Positions 9,042 through 17,027 of a DNA stretch of 64,000 nt are shown piece by piece (within the stretch, counting starts at the first letter, position 1; the number at the start of each line of letters is the position of its first letter). The stretch covers positions 40,707 through 104,706 of the forward strand of contig NZ_SUMC01000033.1 of the NCBI RefSeq assembly GCF_005047355.1, written 5' to 3'. The notes beneath the pieces were generated by a model. That model did not search any database and was not told the DNA's origin. It was given only the letters and a program-made list of their open reading frames with translations. The position numbers and the translations under genes were made by a program. This DNA comes from Actinacidiphila oryziradicis. GTDB lineage: Bacteria; Actinomycetota; Actinomycetes; Streptomycetales; Streptomycetaceae.

Positions 9042-9650
9042 CTACAGGTCCGGGTCCAGGGCCTCCAGTTCGTCGTCGAAGACCGCGCTGACGTCGAACC
9101 GGCAGATGATCAGCTGCGGTGCCGCCTGGTCGAACGGGGCGCCGAGCCACTCCCCCGGCTCGGTGGGCTCGGCCGCCGACACCCAGAGCGTGGAGTCGCC
9201 CTCCTCCAGGCCGAACTCCTTGTGACGCCGGTCGACCTCATCGGGTTCGTACTCGCCGAACAGGACGCCGATCGCAGCGTTGACGCTGGTGCCGGCCCCG
9301 GTGTCGGCATCGGTGAGGCGCTCTGCCTGGCTGAGCAGCCGCTGCGGATCAGCGACGGTGTAGTCGCGGCGGATCAGGACACTGACCGCGCCCGGCTCCT
9401 CCGGGCCCTCGTACCCGGGAAGGGTGTCGCCGGATGGCACCTCGAAAGGGGTGACCTCGTCGTAGGCGTCGTAAAGCAGCTCGTCGTAAGCCTCGGCCGC
9501 GGAGGCGAGGGCGTCGAACGCGGCGTACACCGCAGGATCGTCCTCCCCCGTACGGTTCTCGATCGCGTCGAGGTGACGGTCCAGCGCGGTCTTGACCGCC
9601 TCTACGGCGGCACGTACCTCGGCAACGGTGGGCTGCACAGCATCAGACAT
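9042..9650 (-). CDS. Conserved Streptomyces hypothetical protein, acidic
   Basis: 202 residues from ATG 9650 (MSDAVQPTVAEVRAAV); thirteen more in-frame residues upstream look unrelated. The protein is strongly acidic, with a helical N-terminal half (AVEAVKTALDRHLDAIENR) and a beta-rich C-terminal half. No signal peptide or membrane segment, no catalytic motif recognised. The order RecD-like / this gene / DUF5703 is a familiar Streptomyces arrangement, but the function is unknown. Starts of this gene and DUF5703 are divergent and 47 bases apart, so both promoters must overlap in that gap. Confidence 0.75.
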   Translation of the reverse strand: MSDAVQPTVAEVRAAVEAVKTALDRHLDAIENRTGEDDPAVYAAFDALASAAEAYDELLYDAYDEVTPFEVPSGDTLPGYEGPEEPGAVSVLIRRDYTVADPQRLLSQAERLTDADTGAGTSVNAAIGVLFGEYEPDEVDRRHKEFGLEEGDSTLWVSAAEPTEPGEWLGAPFDQAAPQLIICRFDVSAVFDDELEALDPDL

Positions 9651-9697
9651 GCAGCAGACGCTATCCGTAGCAGGGTGTTCCGCGCACAATAGATGCG

Positions 9698-9886
9698 ATG
9701 CCGGAATACGAATTCAGAGATGTGTACGTGCCGCGGGGCGTGTCCCGCAACGACGCACAACGACTACTGACCGACCACGCGGAGTACGGCCACTGGGAGT
9801 TGGACCGGCTCCGTCTCTACCCCGACGGCAGTCGCAGGGTGCGGCTGCGCCGCCGGATCATCCGCCAGCTAAGGGCCACTTGGTGA
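9698..9886 (+). CDS. DUF5703 family small protein
   Basis: A 62-residue basic protein, MPEYEFRDVYVPRGVSRNDA at the start and RRIIRQLRATW at the end. The block DHAEYGHWELDRLRLYPDG is nearly invariant in the actinobacterial DUF5703 family, and the length is exactly that of the family. The family has no known function; the many Arg residues suggest binding to nucleic acid or an acidic partner, which is only inference. A strong terminator hairpin follows at 9911. Confidence 0.88.
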   Translation: MPEYEFRDVYVPRGVSRNDAQRLLTDHAEYGHWELDRLRLYPDGSRRVRLRRRIIRQLRATW

Positions 9887-9910
9887 CCGGGCTGATGGCG
9901 GAGATCACAC

Positions 9911-9943
9911 GGATCGGGGCCCCGCCAAGCGGGGCCCCGATCC
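9911..9943. terminator. Bidirectional hairpin terminator between DUF5703 and chpC
   Basis: Two perfect 14-base arms, GGATCGGGGCCCCG and CGGGGCCCCGATCC, with a five-base loop (CCAAG). It lies between two convergent genes and can serve both. Streptomyces terminators often lack a U tract, as here. Confidence 0.8.
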
Positions 9944-9959
9944 ATCGTGAGCACAGCTC

Positions 9960-10772
9960 TCAGTTGCGGACCGAACGGGCCCGGCGGAGGAGCACGGCGC
10001 CGCCGAGCAGCAGACCGGCGCTCGTCGCCAGGGCCGCGCCAAGGTCGCCGGCACCTGTGTGAGCGAGTGACTCCTTGAGGCCGGGGTCACCACCGCCGTT
10101 CGGATCGTGCCTCACCGGCTCGTCCTTGATGGTGGTGTCCGGATTGCCCCGGTGACCGGGGTGGGTCGGGTTCGCGGGGTGACCCGGGTGCCCACCGCCC
10201 GGGTGGCCCGGGTAACCCGGGTGACGCGGACCCTCGGGGTGGTGGGGGTGGTGGGGGTAGTGGGGGTGGTGGGGGTACTCGTGGCCATGACCGGAATCCG
10301 ACGAGTTGACGCAGGTGGTGTTGGCGACGGAGTGGCCCAGCCCGAGGACGTTCACCGAGTTCCCGCACGCGTTGGCCCGGAGGTCGATGGGCGTCTGAAT
10401 GACGTTGCCGGAAAGGACACCCGCGGCCTCTGCCGAGGCCCCGCGGCCGTGGTGCCACGAACCGCCGCCGTGACCGGCCTCGTGGCCCGAGCCATGACTG
10501 GCCCCGTGCCCCGAGCCGTGCCCGTGCGAGGAATTGACACAGACGGTGCCGGCTGCGGAATTGAGAATCCCGACGAGACTGACAGTGTTGCCGCAGGCGT
10601 TGACCGCCGTGAAGATCGGCACCTGGACGACGTTACCCGAGACAAGACCGGACGAACTCGCTGAAAGGCCCTTGGCACCGGTGTCCGCGTGAGCGAAGCC
10701 ACCGGTGGTGACGGCGAGCACACCGCCCGTGGCGACCGCCGTGAGCAAGCCCTTCTTTGCGACCTGACGCAT
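9960..10772 (-). CDS. chpC: Long chaplin, sortase-anchored, with His-rich linker
   Basis: 270 residues. A signal peptide (MRQVAKKGLLTAVATGGVLA to about residue 30, FAHADT) is followed by two chaplin domains: residues ~38-80 (SGLVSGNVVQVPIFTAVNAC ... CVNSS) and ~115-160 (AGVLSGNVIQTPIDLRANAC ... CVNSS), each with the paired cysteines. A long His/Gly/Pro-rich linker follows, then the cell-wall sorting signal LAHTG, a hydrophobic segment and RRARS. Long chaplins are anchored to peptidoglycan by sortase and coat aerial hyphae and spores with amyloid-like hydrophobic fibres. A short-chaplin gene lies directly upstream, as for chpC-chpH of S. coelicolor, which supports the symbol. SD-like AAGGCAGGG precedes the ATG. 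The linker (repeated HHPH, GHPG units) is longer and richer in His than I would expect. Confidence 0.88.
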   Translation of the reverse strand: MRQVAKKGLLTAVATGGVLAVTTGGFAHADTGAKGLSASSSGLVSGNVVQVPIFTAVNACGNTVSLVGILNSAAGTVCVNSSHGHGSGHGASHGSGHEAGHGGGSWHHGRGASAEAAGVLSGNVIQTPIDLRANACGNSVNVLGLGHSVANTTCVNSSDSGHGHEYPHHPHYPHHPHHPEGPRHPGYPGHPGGGHPGHPANPTHPGHRGNPDTTIKDEPVRHDPNGGGDPGLKESLAHTGAGDLGAALATSAGLLLGGAVLLRRARSVRN

Positions 10773-10829
10773 GTTTTTCCCTGCCTTCTGAAGCTATGGA
10801 CCGTTTTCCGATTCCCACCCCTGTACCCG

Positions 10830-10867
10830 AGCGGCCCCGGAACGCGAATGCGCGCTCCGGGGCCGCT
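10830..10867 (-). terminator. Hairpin after the short chaplin
   Basis: AGCGGCCCCGGA (10830-10841) pairs with TCCGGGGCCGCT (10856-10867) across a 14-base loop. It lies about 35 bases past the normal chaplin end, where a short-chaplin terminator should be, yet inside the extended reading frame created by loss of the stop. Confidence 0.7.
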
Positions 10868-10901
10868 GGGTTGATACCCTCAGTAGGTCAACACGGCATC
10901 G

Positions 10902-11139
10902 CTTGTTGATGCAGGTGTTGCCAAAGGCAGGGTTCAGCAGGCCCACGATGGTGTTCGTGTTGCCGCACAGGTGGACCGGGATGTGCACAGGCACCTGGAT
11001 GGCGTTGCCCGAGATGGCGCCAGGGGAACCCACGGCGGCACCCTCCGCGACGGAGTCCGGAGTCGGCTACCGCCAGGCCCGCACCCGCGAGAACGAGACC
11101 GCAGTCGACAGCCGTGAAAGCGACGACCTTCTTGGCCAT
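10902..11139 (-). pseudogene. chpH: Short chaplin, frameshifted
   Basis: AAGGAGG and ATG at 11139 open a short-chaplin signal peptide, MAKKVVAFTAVDCGLVLAGA...VADSG. After codon 28 the frame is lost: one extra base near 11055 turns the expected SVAEGAAVGSPGAISGNA into an Arg-rich run. The second frame then carries an intact chaplin domain, SGNAIQVPVHIPVHLCGNTN ... GNTCINK, ending at 10902. The usual stop right after CINK is also absent (CGA), so that frame reads on to 10794. Short chaplins have just signal peptide plus one domain; ChpH is a major one in S. coelicolor. Either a true inactivation or a sequencing error at 11055 could explain the first defect; the missing stop is a second, independent change. 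Confidence 0.8.
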
Positions 11140-11259
11140 TTTTCCTCCTTGCCGGCATATGCGGTTCCCGCCTCGGGCCACATATGAGACAACGACTTCG
11201 GAGGAAACCGGCTACGACCTCCAGGATTCGTTCACTCTTTTCGGTTAATCAGCCGTTTT

Positions 11260-12585
11260 TCAGCAACCAGAGAGGAAACGGTCCAACACTCGGACGCCGA
11301 ACTTCAGACCGTCCACCGGCACCCGCTCGTCCACCCCGTGGAACATCCCCGCGAAGTCCAGCTCCGGCGGCAGCTTCAACGGCGCGAAGCCGAAGCAGCG
11401 GATGCCGAGATCATCGAAGGACTTGGCATCGGTGCCACCGGAGAGCATGTACGGCACGGCCCGGGCGATCGGGTCCTCCGCCTTCAGAGCCCGCTGCATC
11501 GCCTCGACCAGTTCCCCGTCGAAATCCGTCTCCAGTGCCTTGTCGCCGTGCACGTCCTCCCGCTTCACCCGCGGTCCGAGGATCCGGTCCAGGTCGGCCA
11601 GGAACTCCTCCTCGTGACCGGGCAGGAAACGGCCGTCCACATGCGCTGTGGCCTGCCCCGGGATGACGTTGACCTTGTAGCCGGCGCCGAGCATGGTCGG
11701 GGCCGCGGTGTTGCGCAGCGTCGCCCCGATGATCTTCGCGATGCCGCCGAGCCTGGCGAGGGTCTCGTCCATGTCCTCCGGGTCCAGCTCAATACCGAGG
11801 GCATCGGAAAGCTCGTCGAGGAACCCCCGCACGCTCTTCGTGACCCGCACCGGGAACTTGTGCCGCCCCAACCGCCCGACGGCCTCGCAGAGCTCGGTGA
11901 TCGCGTTGTCGTTGTTGGTCATCGAGCCGTGGCCGGCCGTGCCGTCCACGGTGAGCCGCATCCAGTGCATGCCCTTCTGGGCCGTCTCGATCAGATAAAG
12001 CCGCAGGTTCTCATTGACGGTGAACGAGAAGCCGCCGACCTCGCCGATCGCCTCCGTCACACCCTCGAACAGGTCCGGGTGCTTGTCCACCAGGTGCCGT
12101 GCCCCATAGACGCCCCCCGCCTCCTCGTCCGCCAGGAACGCCAGCACAATGTCGCGCGGGGGCTTACGGCCGCTGCGCAGCCGGTCCCGTACGACAGCCA
12201 GCGTCATCGCGTCCATGTCCTTCATGTCGACCGCGCCCCGGCCCCATACGCATCCGTCGGCGATCTCACCGGCGAAGGGGTGATGGGTCCAGTCGTCCGC
12301 GTTGGCCGGTACGACATCGGTGTGCCCGTGGATCAGCAGCGCGGGCCGCGACGGGTCCTCGCCGGCGATCCGTGCGACCGTGGAGGCCCGGCCCCTGTGC
12401 GACTCGAAGATCTGCGGTTCGAGACCGACCTCGGCGAGCTTCTCGGCGACATACTCTGCGGCGCCCCGCTCACCGGGCCCGGAGTGGTCTCCGTAGTTGC
12501 TGGTGTCGATCCGGATCAGGTCGCGGCACAGATCAACGACCTCGTCCTCGGCGCTGATCGAACGGGTGGGGTTCGACTCGCTCAC
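11260..12585 (-). CDS. M20/M25/M40 family metallohydrolase
   Basis: 441 residues from GTG 12585 with a GGAGGAG site upstream. Zinc-dependent exopeptidase/deacylase fold: HGHTDVVPANADDW (first metal His and catalytic Asp), the bridging Asp in GAVDMKDMDA, Glu-Glu in AFLADEEAGGVYGA (general base and metal ligand), a dimerisation insert starting near residue 195 (GTAGHGSM), and the C-terminal metal His in AGMFHGVDERVP. Probably cytosolic, cleaving N-acyl amino acids or dipeptides. It lies upstream of the chaplins on the same strand and in Streptomyces is a usual neighbour of them. The start is separated from the tRNA gene by about 175 bases. Confidence 0.92.
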   Translation of the reverse strand: MSESNPTRSISAEDEVVDLCRDLIRIDTSNYGDHSGPGERGAAEYVAEKLAEVGLEPQIFESHRGRASTVARIAGEDPSRPALLIHGHTDVVPANADDWTHHPFAGEIADGCVWGRGAVDMKDMDAMTLAVVRDRLRSGRKPPRDIVLAFLADEEAGGVYGARHLVDKHPDLFEGVTEAIGEVGGFSFTVNENLRLYLIETAQKGMHWMRLTVDGTAGHGSMTNNDNAITELCEAVGRLGRHKFPVRVTKSVRGFLDELSDALGIELDPEDMDETLARLGGIAKIIGATLRNTAAPTMLGAGYKVNVIPGQATAHVDGRFLPGHEEEFLADLDRILGPRVKREDVHGDKALETDFDGELVEAMQRALKAEDPIARAVPYMLSGGTDAKSFDDLGIRCFGFAPLKLPPELDFAGMFHGVDERVPVDGLKFGVRVLDRFLSGC

Positions 12586-12759
12586 GCTGTCTCCTCCTCA
12601 ATAGGGGTCCACCGCCATCCTCCTCCGCCCGTCCACCCCACCCCAAGGCGCCCCGGTGCGCGTCACACTCCCGTCACACAGGCACCTGCGATCGGGGGCC
12701 CCGGATGTTTGCTATGGTTTTCCACGTCGCGAGGGGCGGAAGCCCTGAGCGCACACCCG

Positions 12760-12844
12760 GTCCGGGTGGCGGAATGGCAGACGCGCTAGCTTGAGGTGCT
12801 AGTGCCCTTTATCGGGCGTGGGGGTTCAAGTCCCCCCTCGGACA
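12760..12844 (+). tRNA. tRNA-Leu (anticodon GAG)
   Basis: An 85-base class II tRNA. Acceptor GTCCGGG pairs with CTCGGAC (one G-U); D arm TGGCGGAATGGCAGACGCG; anticodon stem CTAGC/GCTAG around loop TTGAGGT, anticodon GAG; long variable arm TGCCCTTTATCGGGCG; T arm GGGGG TTCAAGT CCCCC; discriminator A. CCA is not encoded. tRNA-Leu is a common integration target, and the next gene remnant is a site-specific recombinase tail. Confidence 0.95.
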
Positions 12845-12852
12845 CGTACCTT

Positions 12853-13240
12853 TCACCAACGGAAATCTGGATGCGGGTCGGGACCAATCCCGATCCGCAT
12901 TTTGCGTTGAGTGTGGTCGTAGGTCATCCGCAGCCCGAGCGCGCGATAGAGCCGGGCTTTGGCGGCCGGGTCGGCGGTGCGCAAGGCGTCGACGGTGTCG
13001 CTGGTTGCGTGCACGATAGCGGCGATCTTGTCGCGGCTGAGCTGGTGGCGCCGGGCGGTGCGGGCGGCTGTGGCTCGGGCGGTGGTGCGGCGGGTTTCGG
13101 TCTCGCGGATCCATTCGGCGACGGTGGCGGAGTCAGCGGCGCCGGAGTCGATGAGGGCGCGGTTGCCGGCGGGCTTGCGGTCGCAGTCGCGGATGATGGC
13201 GGCGGTTTCGTCGGCGGCGGGCTGTGTGGGGGCGTGTGGC
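12853..13240 (-). pseudogene. Serine recombinase, C-terminal remnant
   Basis: About 128 codons of one frame, ending at 12853 only nine bases from the tRNA-Leu 3' end. The segment around SATVAEWIRETETRR, the helical AAIVHATSDTVDALRTADPA and YRALGLRMTYDHTQRKM are characteristic of the C-terminal tail of large Streptomyces serine integrases. The catalytic N-terminal domain with the active Ser and the recombinase and zinc-ribbon domains are missing; the frame upstream of about 13240 is unrelated. So the piece is a remnant, lost at the junction with the WD40 fragment, which runs the other way. Confidence 0.7.
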
Positions 13241-13978
13241 CGAACAGCTTGCGCTGCCGCAGGCGTTCTCCAACGCCCCGAACGGCCCCGTGGGGAGTAT
13301 TCGCACCGCCTACGAGCAGGTGGCCCACCTGCTGGCGGGACGGCGGCCGCTCGGGGAACGCGCCGCCTACCTTCAATTATCTGCCCACCGCTGCCAGTCC
13401 GGCGACCTGGCCACCCGGATCGGCGAACTGGGCCTTCCGCTGCCCTGGACAGCCCGCTGGGCGGTATGGTCACTCACCGGCACGCACCGCCAGCTCATCG
13501 GACACGAAGGTGCCGTCACAACTGTCGCAACGGGAGAACTGGACGGCCGACCGATCGCCGTGACCGGTAGTCACGATGGCACCGCCCGCGTCTGGGACCT
13601 CATCACCCATCGCCAGATCGGCCAGCCGCTGGAGACCATCCGCGCCGTCATGTGCGTCGCCATCTGTGACCTCGGGGAGTACAGCATCGCCCTGACCGGT
13701 TGCGACGACGGCTCGGCGCTGTTCTGGGACCTGTCGACAGGTCGCCAGACGCGGCCGCCGTTGCGGGGCCACACCAACGCCGTCACGGCGGTGACCACAT
13801 ACGAACTCGCCGACGACATGCTGGCGGTCACAGCGAGCGCGGACGGGACCGTCCGGGTCTGGGAGCTGGCGTCAGGCCGGCAACGAGGAGCGGCGATCAC
13901 CGGACACGGGGGCGGTGTCGCAGACATGAAGTGCGCTGAGCTGCATGGCCGCCCAGTGCTCGTCACCGCCGGAGACGA
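13240..13978 (+). pseudogene. WD40-repeat protein fragment
   Basis: An open frame with about three and a half WD40 blades: HEGAVTTVATGEL...VWDL (~13505-13620), IRAVMCVAICDL...FWDL (~13640-13735), HTNAVTAVTTYEL...VWEL (~13770-13870) and a last one cut off at VLVTAGDD (13975). Such repeats form the C-terminal half of Streptomyces WD40/AAA or WD40/protease proteins. There is no plausible N-terminus: the frame comes out of the recombinase remnant, and after 13978 it continues as the antisense of another fragment. A rare TTA (bldA) codon occurs at 13377-13379. Broken at both ends. Confidence 0.75.
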
Positions 13979-14245
13979 CAGCCGGGCGGGGGTCGGCGGT
14001 CGCGTCGATGTCGATGCGGACGGTGACGTTCTCCTCCACGGCGCCGGCGATCTGCTGTGCGGCGGCGATCGCCTGGTTCACGCTCTGGGCGCCGATTCCG
14101 GGGATCTGCTGGAGCGCGTACGGTCTGGCGTCCAGGATCTGCCGGACCCTGGAGTACCCGGCCCGTTCGAGGCGCCCAGGCGCAGTCGGCCCTCGGTGAC
14201 GTCCTTGAGCCGGGAGACGGGGATGCCGTCCAGCTCTTGGCGCGC
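13979..14245 (-). pseudogene. Helix-hairpin-helix helicase/ATPase fragment, frameshifted
   Basis: On the minus strand one frame reads ELDGIPVSRLKDVTEGRLRLGA, then near 14170 a frameshift leads to LERAGYSRVRQILDARPYAL and QQIPGIGAQSVNQAIAAAQQ. The IPGIG hairpin is a helix-hairpin-helix DNA-binding motif, and the order resembles the N-terminus of Streptomyces HHH-containing SNF2/DEAD-type helicases. It stops at 13979 exactly where the WD40 fragment of the other strand begins, so the joint is a rearrangement point. Confidence 0.55.
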
Positions 14246-14289
14246 AGGTGAAGGCTGTCGCGGGCAGGACGCGGGGCAGAGCGAGTACG

Positions 14290-14543
14290 GCCACGGAGAA
14301 CTTCCATGCGACTTGTGCCTGATTGCTGCCCCCGGAGCGCTTCCAGGCATTGAGATGAAACAGGCTCACCTCCCGGCCACGGAGGCTGCCCTGGAGCAGG
14401 TCGCGGATCCCGTTGCCCTGCGGCCCCAGACTGAACGGGTAGCCGCCCCGATCGAACGTGACCAGGTAATCCGGGGCCTTGTCCCGGTAGGTCCAGGCCG
14501 GGTCGTCCCGGAAACGTTTGATGCTCTTGCGGACCTCGAACAC
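14290..14543 (-). pseudogene. Unidentified fragment, possible immunity-type protein
   Basis: From GTG 14543 (GGGGAG nine bases upstream) the frame gives a coding-like stretch, VFEVRKSIKRFRDDPAWTYR then DYLVTFDRGGYPFSLGP and GREVSLFHLNAW, before losing sense near 14300. I do not recognise the family. It starts 50 bases after the toxin-like C-terminus on the same strand, the position where an immunity gene of a polymorphic toxin normally lies; that is the only reason for the suggestion. Confidence 0.3.
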
Positions 14544-14592
14544 TGTCGTTTTCTCCCCGAAGAGGACGGCGCGGCGCGCTGTGCGGACGGGA

Positions 14593-14960
14593 TCAGTTCT
14601 CCAGGTCGCTCTCGATGGCGTTGCCGGCACCGTAGATGATTCCGTCGATGGCGATCCGCTGCCCGGGGTGGAACACCGGATCCGATGCGTCCGCACGATG
14701 CTTGCCCTCGCCGGGCTCATAGATTTTTCCACCGGCGTGGTTCGCACCGCCGGCGGCCCCGGTCAGACCGCTGGTCAGCATGTCCGGAAGGACGTCGGAG
14801 CCGTGCTTGCCACCCTGCAGGATGTCCACCCCGTCCGCGGCGGCCTGCCCGCCCGCGCTGCTCACCGCACCCATGGCGAGGCCGCCGGTGAGGCTCGTGC
14901 CGTCGAGCGCTGCGGCGATCTTCGTCCCCGGCGCCCACGCCTCCCCAGCGGCGTGCGCCC
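14593..14960 (-). pseudogene. C-terminal fragment of a large secreted/polymorphic-toxin-like protein
   Basis: About 120 codons ending at 14593. The Gly/Ala-rich segment GGLAMGAVSSAGGQAAADG with GLTGAAGGANHAGGKIYEPG and the tail QRIAIDGIIYGAGNAIESDL resemble the pre-toxin region of Rhs-type or type VII-secreted toxins of Streptomyces. The upstream part of the frame is low-complexity and has no proper start, and the DUF418 gene begins divergently at 15082, so only the 3' end survives. Assignment rests on composition and position, not on a catalytic motif. Confidence 0.4.
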
Positions 14961-15041
14961 CGGAGCTGGCCGCCCACCGCGGCTCCCGCCACCCGGCGGC
15001 GGAGGATCCAGCCATCCGGCGGGTGGCTTCCCGATATCTGC

Positions 15042-15069
15042 CGGATAGTCTACGACCTGTGCTTATCCG
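15042..15069. promoter_or_regulatory. Inverted repeat before the DUF418 gene
   Basis: CGGATA (15042-15047) and TATCCG (15064-15069) are perfect reverse complements 16 bases apart, with the second ending 12 bases before the ATG at 15082. The position fits an operator overlapping the leader; the responsible regulator is not in sight. Confidence 0.35.
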
Positions 15070-15081
15070 ACGGTTTAAGAC

Positions 15082-16296
15082 ATGACGCAGATCACCACGC
15101 CCTCTCCCTCTCCGGCTCTCGGGCAGCTGTCCGAGGACGCCGCCCGGACGCCCCGCCAGGCCGCGACGGGCCGTCTGGTGGGCGTGGATCTCGCCCGCGG
15201 GCTTGCGGTCTTCGGGATGTTCGCGGCCCACGTCGGCCCGGACCCGTCCCGGGGCGGGGTGACCGGCTACCTGATGGAGCTCTGCTACGGGCGCTCCTCA
15301 GCGCTCTTCGCCGTGCTCGCGGGGGTGACGCTGGTCATCATCGCGGGCCGCCGCACTCCCAGGACCGGCCGTGACGGCCGGCAGGCCTGCGGCAAGATCG
15401 TGATCCGGTCGCTCATCCTGCTGGCTCTCGGCACCGCGCTGTCGATGACGGGCACCTCGATCGACGTGATCCTTGCCTACTACGGCTTGTGCTTCCTTCT
15501 GGCGCTGCCCTTCGCCAGACTGCGCGCCAACACGCTCGCTGCTGTCGCGGCTGTCTGGGCGCTGGCCGGACCGCAGCTGCTTTATGCGATCCAGACCCAG
15601 CTCCACGGCAGCGGCTGGGCGCAGACCATCGCCGCACACGACCCGGTCGCCAGGCTGAGCGGGGAAGACGGTGTCCTGGAACTGCTGTTCACCGGCGACT
15701 ACCCGGCGCTGGCTTGGATGCCCTTCGTGTTGGCCGGCATGGCGCTGGGCCGCCTCGACCTCGCTTCGGCAGCCGTTCGCATCCGCCTCGCCGTCCTCGG
15801 GCCGGCCCTCGCCCTCCTCGGTTATGGCGGCTCATGGCTGGCCTTCCGCCTCTTCCCGGGCATCGTCGCCTCCACCGGCGCCCCGCAGGCGTGGTGGTCC
15901 GACACCGGTGGTTCTCCCACCGGCAACACCCCAGCCTGGCTGCTGGTCGCCTCCCCGCACAGCGAGACCACACTGTCGATCCTCGGTAACACCGGCATCG
16001 CCGTCACCGTCGTCGTCGCTGCGCTGGCCGCCATGGACCACTGCCCACGCCTGCGCCGCTTCGCCGCTCCGGTGATCGCGGTCGGCTCCATGTCGCTCAC
16101 CGCGTACGTCTTGCACATTGCTGCCATCGGCGCCCTGGGCACCGAGGAACTGCCCGACAATTCGGCCCTGCCCGTTCTTCTGGCCTTCATCGTGACGGTG
16201 ATGATCCTCGCCTTCACCTGGTCCCGCTTCTTCCAGCGCGGACCGCTGGAGCACCTGCTCGCCGGCGCCACCAAACTGGCACGCCACATCCAGTGA
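15082..16296 (+). CDS. DUF418/acyltransferase-like multispanning membrane protein
   Basis: 404 residues. After a hydrophilic leader of about 35 residues comes VGVDLARGLAVFGMFAAHVG, the N-terminal signature shared by heparan-alpha-glucosaminide N-acetyltransferase-like and DUF418 proteins. Roughly eight to ten membrane helices follow (for example ~107-125, ~130-145, ~205-222, ~300-320 and ~365-385), with the C-terminal DUF418-like block LTAYVLHIAAIGALG. Such proteins transfer acyl groups or export small molecules in other bacteria; here the substrate is unknown. It is the first intact gene right of the decayed island. Confidence 0.82.
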   Translation: MTQITTPSPSPALGQLSEDAARTPRQAATGRLVGVDLARGLAVFGMFAAHVGPDPSRGGVTGYLMELCYGRSSALFAVLAGVTLVIIAGRRTPRTGRDGRQACGKIVIRSLILLALGTALSMTGTSIDVILAYYGLCFLLALPFARLRANTLAAVAAVWALAGPQLLYAIQTQLHGSGWAQTIAAHDPVARLSGEDGVLELLFTGDYPALAWMPFVLAGMALGRLDLASAAVRIRLAVLGPALALLGYGGSWLAFRLFPGIVASTGAPQAWWSDTGGSPTGNTPAWLLVASPHSETTLSILGNTGIAVTVVVAALAAMDHCPRLRRFAAPVIAVGSMSLTAYVLHIAAIGALGTEELPDNSALPVLLAFIVTVMILAFTWSRFFQRGPLEHLLAGATKLARHIQ

Positions 16297-16453
16297 CTTC
16301 CGGAGCCCATGCATGAGAACGCCCCCCGCTGTGGCAAGGGCGGCCGGCGGGGCCGTGCTCCCTCAGTCTGACCACCGGCGGCCGACCGGGCGAGGCCCAG
16401 TGGCCTTCCCCCATCCCGCCAGATGTAACAGCCAGCTGGTGAGCGCAGCGACA

Positions 16454-16804
16454 ATGACGACGGCCCCACCCAGCCACAGTCCGACGGATGATCCGGCAGC
16501 GAACGCCACACCCGTGATTGTGCTTCCGGTGACGGGCCTCGCGGAGGCCCTCGGCCTGAGGGTGGCAGTGGCTCCGTGGCTGGAATGGGCTCCGCCCCAC
16601 GACATCGAGACCGTCGCGGAGTCCGTTGCGGCGCTCGCACGGCAGAGCCGTCCGACTGTCCTGATCGGACATTCCACCGGTGGGTTCATCGCGCTCTCCG
16701 CCGCGCTGCGGGTTCGGCACACCGGTGCCGTCCGTGGCGTGGTGGTGTGTGACAGCGGGGCGAACAATTGCCGGGCCCGCAGCGGAACGCGCTGCGGCCG
16801 CTGA
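16454..16804 (+). pseudogene. Alpha/beta hydrolase remnant
   Basis: From ATG 16454 the frame gives ATPVIVLPVTG, then ALARQSRPTVLIGHSTGGFI, where GHSTGG is the nucleophile elbow, and ends as VVVCDSGANN before running into Arg/Cys-rich nonsense at 16804. The normal oxyanion and lid parts and the whole C-terminal half, with the acid and His, are missing, and the region between the N-terminal strand and the elbow is shortened. A different frame continues briefly to a stop at 16875. A broken copy of a family usually near 250-280 residues. Confidence 0.7.
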
Positions 16805-16864
16805 CCGACGACCAGATCGCCGCTGCCAAAGGCCTCGTTGTCCCGGCTAATAAGCGTAAGGACC

Positions 16865-16893
16865 TTGACAGGTGATTGGACTAGACCAATCAT
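16865..16893 (+). promoter_or_regulatory. Putative chitinase promoter
   Basis: TTGACA at 16865-16870 matches the -35 consensus perfectly; AATCAT 17 bases later (16888-16893) is an acceptable -10. The dre-like operator lies between them, the arrangement known for Streptomyces chitinase promoters. The leader to the ATG at 17028 is about 125 bases. Confidence 0.5.
16875..16890. promoter_or_regulatory. DasR-responsive element (dre)-like site
   Basis: ATTGGACTAGACCAAT matches the dre consensus ACTGGTCTAGACCACT at 13 of 16 positions, keeping the CTAGACCA core. DasR is the GntR-type N-acetylglucosamine-responsive regulator of chitinolytic genes in Streptomyces. The site overlaps the promoter of a GH18 gene. 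Confidence 0.72.
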
Positions 16894-17027
16894 AGGTCGC
16901 AGTCCGTCCGACGGGTCCGGAGAATTCCAGGGGTTGGGGTGACCACGGGGGGTCGGACGGATTTCGCACACACTCTGCGCTCATTTCTGTCCTGTCCTGC
17001 CTGCTCTTTTACGCCGTGGGAGCGTTG

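Noticed and set aside
10180..10290. Tandem GGTGGGGGTGGTGGGGGTAG-like repeats as a possible regulatory repeat or CRISPR-like array
   Set aside because: They are the codons of the His/Pro linker of the long chaplin; no spacers.
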